This document shows positions 29,534-36,453 of a stretch of 36,453 nucleotides of DNA, in pieces. Both the position numbers and the translations under genes were made by a program. The notes under the pieces are model-generated. The model was not told the origin of the DNA. It searched no databases and worked only from the letters and a program-made list of their open reading frames with translations. Origin of the DNA: Hypsibius dujardini. Lineage: Eukaryota; Tardigrada; Eutardigrada; Parachela; Hypsibiidae. The stretch spans positions 1 to 36,453 of the forward strand of contig LRSR01007508.1 in NCBI GenBank assembly GCA_001579985.1. The letters are read 5' to 3'. The first letter of the stretch is position 1, and every line of letters begins with the position of its first letter.

Positions 29534-31517
29534 ATTTTTCATTTATTAAATCTTCTGTATTTGTCCTGGAAGCGTTGAAACATTAATCAATCAATCGATG
29601 ATCTTCCAAAGTAGTCAGTTGTATTTATTTTCTGACACAAATCTGGACGCCTTCGTTGACCACTGGCCACATGCCAGTCAACAATCCAACTCAGGTAATT
29701 ATTTTTAGAGACTGCTAATAAATGGTCAACTTGGTAGATGGTAAAAACACGTAATTAACTTTCGGCCAGCTCACAGCCTGCGGAGACCTTTTCACTCAAC
29801 AAAAAAGTGAAAACGAGTTAACTTTGGCAATTTCTGTTGGAAATTGATCGAGCAGCAAACGAACAAGCCATAATCTCTAAAAGTCAAGCAACATACCAAC
29901 TTTTAAAATCAGTTGAGTTTAGCAAAATCGCTCAAACCATCATGGCGTGAAAATTCGGAAGTCACGATTGGACGACATTGGGCGTTGAAGGGTTAAAAAA
30001 GGGATCACAAGGGGATCGAGTTGCTGAAATGGATAGATTTTATAGTATATATATTCATCAAGGAGTATCCGTTCATGTTCGAAATTCGTATGGTCGTCAG
30101 TTAAAGGGTCGGCTTCTGACGGCGGAGTTACTTCTTCTCCATTCAAAACGGGCAATGGTTTATTAGGACAGATAAGCCTCCGTTTGATTTTGAAACTCCG
30201 CTCAAACATGCAAACTTATTTCGTAATACCGGAATATTTTAATATTTCGCGAAAAACTCAGCTGTGCGCATTCGAGATGGTAAGTCACAGCACACAGGCC
30301 GGCCATCTTGAATACACGGAGACGAAATGTCGATTAGTTTGCATCAGATAGCAGTCTTTGCTTACTTAGCTAACGCTAGACGAAGCAAAACATTACTTAA
30401 ACATGAATCTGGTAAAAAAGATTAAAAAATTAGTGTAGAAAAAAACGAAAAGGAAATGAATCGCCAGACGGCACTTTTTCAAAGCAAAATTTTAGGGCGC
30501 TCCAGATTTTCGCCGTTTGGGTTACTCGAAATGATTGAGCTTCGCAAGAAAAGCCCTTTAATGATGGATCCGTATAAAGGCACTTAATTTACAAGTGTTC
30601 AAATAATTAATGTTTAACGCAACACTAAAAGAAACAATTTTGAATTTTGCGAAATCCGGGCTGAAAAATACCAGGCTTTGATGCCATCTTTATTGAGAAA
30701 TGCCAAAAAAAGTACTATTTGGCAATTTATTCATTTGCATCTAAAAGAATTGGATTCTGGAGTTCCCACTAAACACGTTATCGAAATCGGATTGAAAAAC
30801 CCACTTCTTTTTGGTGCACTGCTGTTTGGTTTAAGATATAAGGATAATAGATGCCGGCACAAAAATGAAAATGATGGCAGTACAGAAATTAATGAGGAAG
30901 AGTACAAAAAACGCTCCGGAGCAAGCTGATATCTGATTTTGCTGTTGAAATTTTTATGCGTTTTTCTCACCCCGGTCGGTTAAAATTAATTTTAAATTAG
31001 ATAGAAAATCCAAAATCTCGATCAACTTTAATTTTTCCGGTAGACGGGCTTTTACACACAAATAACTCGGAAAATGTATTGCGCAGGGAACCTCTTCAAA
31101 ACACGTAAAACGGAAACTCTCCCAACTTCGCGTGCTAACGCTTCTGTAAGAACAGAATCAGTCACAGCCTTTGTCTTTTTTAGTGGCCGTTCTGTTTCCC
31201 GAAGGTCGTGGAACTTTTAACATACTTGTGTGAGTTTCGGCTCCTCCACATTTGCTGACATCAGGCAGCCTGTTTTATCCCCCAGTATCAAAGTAGAGTA
31301 TTCGTTTTGACACCGATTGCGGTGTCATGAGCGAACTTCGAATTACTATCCCGTGTTGCACATCTGGCTCTCTCTTTACCGTTTTTTTTCCTTCCTAAGC
31401 TTGCTCAACCTTGCGACCATCCGTCGTAGACCCGGTGGCTTCATCAATCTTCCGCTTATCCGTAGACTTTTTGTTCCTTCATTGCAACTTCGAGAAGACG
31501 TCCGCGGTCTGTTTCAG
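29534..31517. other. About 2 kb with no supported gene
   Basis: AT-rich, no large repeat. The longest open frame (30678-30929, plus) has no family features, and its codon content does not differ obviously from the surroundings. Exons of the protease fragment at 31518 could lie here, but I did not find a Ser-elbow (GDSGGP) exon. Confidence 0.4.
29545..29550 (+). other. Possible formamidase polyadenylation signal
   Basis: ATTAAA about 12 bp past the stop codon; the common variant of AATAAA. Confidence 0.35.
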
Positions 31518-31641
31518 GTTCGCATTGCCATCAACCGACCGCTTCAAGTATCCGAACAGTCACCAACCCTCTTTCGGCGTTTACGCAAGGGTGGACAAGT
31601 TCCTTCCTTGGATCGCCGACATGACCCGACAATTCAGTTAG
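31518..31641 (+). CDS. Possible serine-protease C-terminal exon (isolated)
   Basis: After a CTGTTTCAG acceptor, an open frame ends with SFGVYARVDKFLPWIADMTR and a TAG stop. The pattern PxxGVYxRVxxxLxWI is the C-terminal helix entry of chymotrypsin-fold (S1A) proteases. The residues before it (ALPSTDRFKYPNSHQ) are not clearly S1A, and no upstream exon with the His, Asp or Ser motifs was found. It may be the last exon of a gene I could not assemble, a decayed copy, or chance. Confidence 0.35.
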
Positions 31642-32331
31642 AAAACTTTGATTCAGCGCAATAGTAACTCGCACGCGTGTACCAAATTGGCCATTTTCGT
31701 TGCTTCTTCTACATAAACTGTATAGCGTACAATGGGCCACACAAAGTGGTGACACCCATCTACGAAATTGTGTAGCTTTTTTCATTTATAGTGCTCACTT
31801 TTTGTAGTTGTTTCTTTCCCATTGACGGACCTGATTTTAATTTAATAAAATTTGCTAGAAAATGCACTAAGCACTTATATACTGGTCTAAAGACTGCCGA
31901 CTCCGTTAGGGAGGTACAGTAGAATTCCGATCCATTGGTGCTGATTCTTGGACCCCCCCCCGTAAATTAGTTCCGACAGGCCGAAAACCTGAAGTGCTTC
32001 AATCAAGTAATCAGTCACCCGATTCTCACACAATTTGTACATCGAGAATGACGTGCAGTCTTGTGGTCTCCTATTTTGCAACCAATCAGTTCCGGTCTCT
32101 TGACTGAGCTGATTGCGCAATAGCACCAGTTGATCGGAATTCTACAGTAGTATGCTGGGAAAGGAGCCGCTGGCAGGAAGTTTGGCATGCGAATTTATGG
32201 ATGATTCGACGATTCTGTGTCCTCGGAAGTTTACCGATTCCTTTCGAATGGTGGAAACAATTTATTCTTAATGAGGTAGACACTTTTGTTATCCTGCGGT
32301 AAAAAGGTGCAGTATTCCGGGGACGATCTAC
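31642..32331. other. Intergenic or intronic, one foldback element
   Basis: Contains the element at 31915-32148. The 3' exon or exons of the minus-strand gene that ends its visible part at 32332 must lie here or further left; I could not identify them. Confidence 0.4.
31915..32148. mobile_element. Foldback element, family H relative
   Basis: Left TACAGTAGAATTCCGATCCA and TTGGTGCT, right TAGCACCAGTTGATCGGAAT and TCTACAGTA. The terminal inverted repeat is about 28 bp. Confidence 0.85.
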
Positions 32332-34999
32332 CCTGCACCTCGTCAGTGGGCGGCGCTTGGACGAATACAAGTCCACAGCCGAAGAGCGGATCGTGAATTT
32401 GTAGCGGTTTCAACAACTGCAAACAACCAAAGAGACATTGAGAATCCCATTTTGGTGGCACGAATTTGAGACGATAATCGCAAAATGTTTCCATTTTATA
32501 GTTCTAAATCGGTTCAATATTGGTGATCATTTTCTAAATTATTTCTTCGGCAATGCTACACGAATTTGTTGGGCGGAATTTCAAAGTCCGGGAAACAGGA
32601 AGATCCATTTTCCATGATTTTGTCTATGAGGTTTGGATCTTTGAAAAAAGGTTTCATTTCATGATCTTGATATTATCCAACTCAGAAAACATCCATCAGG
32701 AATCGATCGGCATTAGTAAAATTTCTGTTTCACAGCAGGGGGCGGAGCTAGGGGTCATTCTCACGCTGGACCGGAAATTTCCGAGGGACATCCCAAAAAT
32801 GGCCTGTAACTCCGCCCCCCGACGCCTGAAAACAACTTTTCTGATTTCATTCCAAATCCAATCCAAATCCATTCAATTCTAAATTGAAATTCCAATTCGA
32901 TTCCAATTCGATTCTAAATTGAAGTTGAAGCGGGTTACTTTCAAAAACCGTGAAGTTAAACCTTTCAAAACTCGAAAGAGTACAGTGAAAATCATTGAAA
33001 TGGAATCGGCCAGTGATTTTCGGACTTTTGAATTTCTGCAAAAACTTCTTTTTTTTTTAGTATTGCCGATAAGATTTTTTTCAGTTATCTTCAACTCTCA
33101 AAATCGGAACCCAAGTGAAAAATACCGACTGTTTTGGTATTTACCTTGTCGGCATTGACGCGAGTTGTTTCGTAGATGGTTTTATCCTCGGCGCCGAATT
33201 TACTCCGCAACGCAAACGGTTCCTTCTTCCCATAATAAAGGTTTATTTTGTGGTAATTTGTCTCATGGACCTGCTTCTTTTTCTCTTTCATTAATTTGTC
33301 CAGCACTGCAGGGCCGGGATGGTCGTCATCGGGCAGTTCAGCGATGATGTAGAAAGCCAGTTTGGGCGCGGCACTTTTGTTCTCCGTGTCGACTGTTAGT
33401 TCCCCGTAAAAGAGCATCCCGTTGAGCTCGGGAATGGGCGGTAACCAGATGTCTTTGACCTTGTAAACATTCTCCAGCTCGTCGATCAAGTAGTGGTCCA
33501 ACGCGTTGCGAATGAAGAAAAAGCATCTGCATGCGGTAAAAGGCGGTACAAGTCATTTCCAGTCACTTCTTTTTATGTTTGTTACTTCTTTTTTATCTTT
33601 TTCTTCTTTTTATGGCGCCTTATTACCCGGTACCGGTCTGCTAATCGGTACCAATTCCCTCGTGGTGAAACTCAATATTTGTATAAAAATAAAATGTTTT
33701 AGCATTTTCTCATCACAGATGCAATTTAGAATCGATTGCCATCAGCGAAAACATTTCAGGACCGATTAAAGGGCGGAACTAGTTCTACTTGTCGAAAAAG
33801 TCCCTGAAATAGGCTCCGATTTTTCGAAGGTTGGACAATAACTCCGCCCCGTGACCGCAGAAACATATTTGGTTGATGTTTTGTCGATTGCACGTTGAAT
33901 TCTCAAAGAGCGATCGGCAAGGAAAATATATTTCGATATGTATGCTGGATTCCATGATAGAGGAATCGCTACTATTAGCTTCGTTGGACCGGAACGAGCG
34001 TGATTAGGCCGGACTCCTGATACATTAAAATTTTTTAATTTCGATCGCCGTTTCATTTAACTATATTTCTAATGTGTTGTTGGTGGGTTTCGATTGGTTT
34101 TGATGAATTTTGGTGGGTTTTGATGGATTTTGGTGGATTTTGATGGGTTTTTATGGATTTTGATGGATTTTGATGGGCTTCGATGGGGTTTGGTGGAGTA
34201 GGATGGATTTGGTGGGTTTTGGTGGGTTTTGATGGATTTTGGTGGATTTTGATGGGTTTTGATGGGTTTTGATGGATTTTGATGGGCTTCGATGGGGTTT
34301 GGTAGATTTGGATGGATTTTGGTGGGTTTTAGTGGGGTTTGATGGGTTTTATGTATTCGAACCCATCGTAACAAATAATTTAATACCTTAGACATTCCGT
34401 AGCCGACGCGGCCATCCAATATCGACGGGTGTTAAGACTCACGTTCTTCCTGATCCGTTCTGCAGTTTCTGGATAGTGATAAGACGGGACCACGTCTCTG
34501 GGTGTGGTGTATCTGTTTCGGAGTAATATTGATCCATATTTGCAAATTGCAATACTTTTTCTGTGCTACTTGCATAATAGTACACAATTAATGGCTCTGA
34601 AACTTATCATCGGTGATGACGTGTGACGTACGCAATGTCTGTGAAGTTGGCGTTGAGGAGCGGAGTAGCCGTACCGGTTTCCAGATCGGGATTGCTGTCC
34701 TCATTCTTAATCTTAGTGAGGCCTACGGAAAAAATAGTCTTACGATTAAGGCTGTAAGAATTGGGGTAAAGGAGCAAATGGAGAACCTTACAATATACGT
34801 TATCGGTGGGCCTCCTAAATCTACAAGTAAACGACATTGCGGTTTGCGGGATTTTTTTCGGTCATAATCAAAAAATTCGATTTATTATAGTTGCTCATGC
34901 TGTCATTGTATTACCGAAGGCGATCCCGGACGGGAAGAACTTCCGCGGGATCACTTATGTGCTCTACCTGCGGCAGCTGACCAAGTAGTCGTAAGACAT
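32332..34999 (-). CDS. Unrecognised gene, six phase-matched exons (3' end not found)
   Basis: Exons 34999-34968, 34820-34792, 34722-34632, 34554-34387, 33526-33145 and 32416-32332 join without a frame break, about 262 residues so far. Start MSYDYLVSCRR; then NEDSNPDLETGTATPLLNAN, DIAIAICKYGSILLRNRYTT, PSYHYPETAERIRKNVSLNT, CFFFIRNALDHYLIDELENV, YKVKDIWLPPIPELNGMLFY, KLAFYIIAELPDDDHPGPAV, KLMKEKKKQVHETNYHKINL and LQIHDPLFGCGLVFVQAPPT. There is no signal peptide or obvious membrane segment; it looks like a soluble globular protein. Donors are GTAGAG, GTAAGG, GTACGT, GTATTA, GTAAAT and GTAGAT. The acceptor at 34554 is weak (GAAAAAG). I do not recognise the family. The intron between 34387 and 33526 contains the GT-rich array at 34076-34350. 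Confidence 0.65.
34076..34350. repeat. G/T-rich tandem array
   Basis: Degenerate units of GGTTTTGATGGATTTTGGTG over about 270 bp, inside an intron of the minus-strand unrecognised gene; C/A-rich on its sense strand. Confidence 0.9.
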
Positions 35000-35285
35000 G
35001 ATGACTCAACTGTTCCTCCTGGGCGTTTCGGAGATCTGCGTGAGGAATATACAATTAGTGAGTACTTAAAAACAGTTGGTTACTCTAATATTTCCGTAGT
35101 AACTTCTCGTAGTCAACACTTTTAGATTAATGTTTTTCGGAGACTGAAAACATAGTTTAATTTAGTCCACAAGTCAGTTATCCCTGTGGTAACTTTTCAA
35201 ACACCTCTTGCTTAAAATCCTTAACGTCAAAAGGATCGATAAGCCACGCTTTCACGGATTTTCGCTAAAGGAAAAAGTGCGTCTC

Positions 35286-36141
35286 TCACTGCTGACCTGG
35301 CGGGATGTAAAACTCCACGCCGCTGCAGCAGCATCGTCGCAGACATTTCCTCAGACATCCCACTTCGCGGTAGCAGAAGGGCCACAGCGCCCGGCCCAGA
35401 CTGACGGCGCTCTTAATCAGCAGCGCGGCTGCCGCGGCGTCGAACGAAAACATGGCCCATCGCTGACCCAGCAGGCCGTTCTGCTCCAGCGCCAACCCGG
35501 CACCGATCAGTGCGCCGCTGAGGATGAAGCAGAAGACAAACTGCAGCAGATGGTTGCCCTTGTTCCACACGACGAACCGGAGGAATCGCATGCAGCAGTT
35601 AGCCGGACTGGAGACGGCCATAATGGAGCTCCTCTCCACTACAAGGTACTCCGAAGGGACCTTCGTTTACAGAAGGAACGCTGCAAAAGGAAAGTCAGGA
35701 AGAGTGCAGAGCAAAGGGTCAACTTTTAATGGACATATTTGCAAGAGGCTTAAGAGTTTGATGAAAAGCAGCAAGGAAGAACCGATTCGACATTTGTTCT
35801 GTGTTCAGGTTGATTCATCCGCTTGTACGGGGAGAATGGATGGGGCTCGACCGTTCTCGCAGATAAACTAAACAAACATATGGCAGAAAGTCGGGGAAGG
35901 AAGTTGAACTTTAAATGTGTGTGCTTTTGATATGATTATAAAACAATCTGCACCTATATACCGATTCCATAAACGGACCCCAGAGGCGCGTCGAGCTCCG
36001 GTCAGAGGGAAGGGTATATTGCTCCACTCACCATAACTAGGGCAATGTTTGGCCACGCCCCACCAGAAATATCCGTTGAGTAGAATTGCCATTCTGCTGT
36101 GAGCGGCGAGCAGGTGCCTGGTTCTGGCACTGTCATTGGAC
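35286..36141 (-). CDS. Multi-pass membrane protein, unrecognised (C-terminal exons)
   Basis: Two exons joined in phase: 36141-36032 (acceptor TTTTAG, donor GTGAGT) and 35638-35286 (acceptor CTTGTAG), ending at TGA after PPGQQ. The earlier exons lie right of the window or were not seen. Encoded features: HSRMAILLNGYFWWGVAKHC, then hydrophobic segments LLQFVFCFILSGALIGAGLA and WAMFSFDAAAAALLIKSAVS, and a Cys-rich tail (CLRKCLRRCCCSG), a likely cytosolic palmitoylation cluster. The exon is GC-rich relative to its flanks, as the firm genes here are. A small four-helix-type membrane protein is likely, but I cannot name the family. Confidence 0.6.
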
Positions 36142-36453
36142 CTAAAATTTTATTCTTGACAAAAACTGTATCTGTGGTTAGGGTAAATAATAGATAATAA
36201 GTATAATATAAATTTATTAGATTGAATTTTGTTTATAATAATATCCATTTTATTTTATACATTGATTGGTGTTTAATTCATTGATTTTTAATACATATCT
36301 TAACCACAAACCATTTTTTTTGTTCAGATTAAAATTGTGCATCCAAGGATTGTGCCAGTCATGCAGACCCCTGCTAGTGCCTCAGCGGCGCCCCAGGGAA
36401 GGGGCCTGGGCTACCACCCCCTGGGAATCGAAACACACCTCTGGTCTGGTCGC
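36142..36453. other. Right edge, no gene identified
   Basis: AT-rich to about 36330, then a GC-rich end with GGGGCCTGGG and CCACCCCCTGGG. It would be intron or 5' region of the membrane-protein gene. Nothing else is supported. Confidence 0.4.

Noticed and set aside
30678-30929. 83-codon open frame in the AT-rich stretch after formamidase
   Set aside because: No family motif, no convincing splice context, and lengths like this occur by chance in the window.

Overview
This is nuclear DNA from an animal with an intron-rich and fairly compact genome. Protein-coding exons of 30-700 bp are joined by GT-AG introns of about 60-880 bp. The recognisable genes are metazoan: a dynamin-family GTPase, COX15, TLCD3/FAM57, a serpin, importin alpha, AMMECR1, a syntaxin and kynurenine formamidase. 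I assembled exons by hand from splice signals, reading phase and family knowledge. Small-genome ecdysozoans such as tardigrades would fit the exon density and the CAGA and GATT repeats, but I cannot prove the phylum from the sequence.

Layout from left to right: N-terminal exons of a dynamin-family GTPase (minus, gene runs off the left edge); a poorly resolved stretch with two weak candidate genes (1.7-2.0 kb minus, 3.1-4.1 kb plus); COX15, five exons (minus, 4.6-6.7 kb); TLCD3, three exons (plus, 7.9-9.7 kb); a secreted inhibitory-type serpin, three exons (minus, 9.7-11.8 kb) whose stop codon overlaps the TLCD3 stop codon; importin alpha, nine exons (minus, 13.3-16.1 kb); AMMECR1, five exons (plus, 17.6-19.5 kb); a plasma-membrane-type syntaxin, ten exons (plus, 21.1-24.5 kb); kynurenine formamidase, at least ten exons (plus, 25.8-29.5 kb); a possible serine-protease C-terminal exon (31.5 kb); an unrecognised gene of at least six phase-matched exons (minus, 32.3-35.0 kb); and a small multi-pass membrane protein (minus, 35.3-36.1 kb, runs toward the right edge). 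The genes do not form an operon or pathway; they are ordinary housekeeping, secretory and trafficking genes lying side by side.

The space between exons is dominated by two kinds of repeat. About fifteen short non-coding foldback (MITE-like) elements belong to roughly eight families, several present twice, and many sit inside introns of the syntaxin, AMMECR1 and formamidase genes. There are also many tandem arrays, including (CAGA/TCTG)n blocks, (GATT)n blocks and 12- to 77-bp minisatellites.

The observations most worth following are: two unrelated genes (TLCD3 and AMMECR1) in which a tandem duplication spans an exon-intron boundary, so that the 5' splice site is repeated (seven copies and two copies); the overlapping convergent stop codons of TLCD3 and the serpin; a Glu at the position of the catalytic Asp in kynurenine formamidase; MITE families of different size sharing the same ends; a strand preference of intronic TCTG arrays; and an unidentified six-exon gene. 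I found no defence system, CRISPR array or prokaryotic operon.
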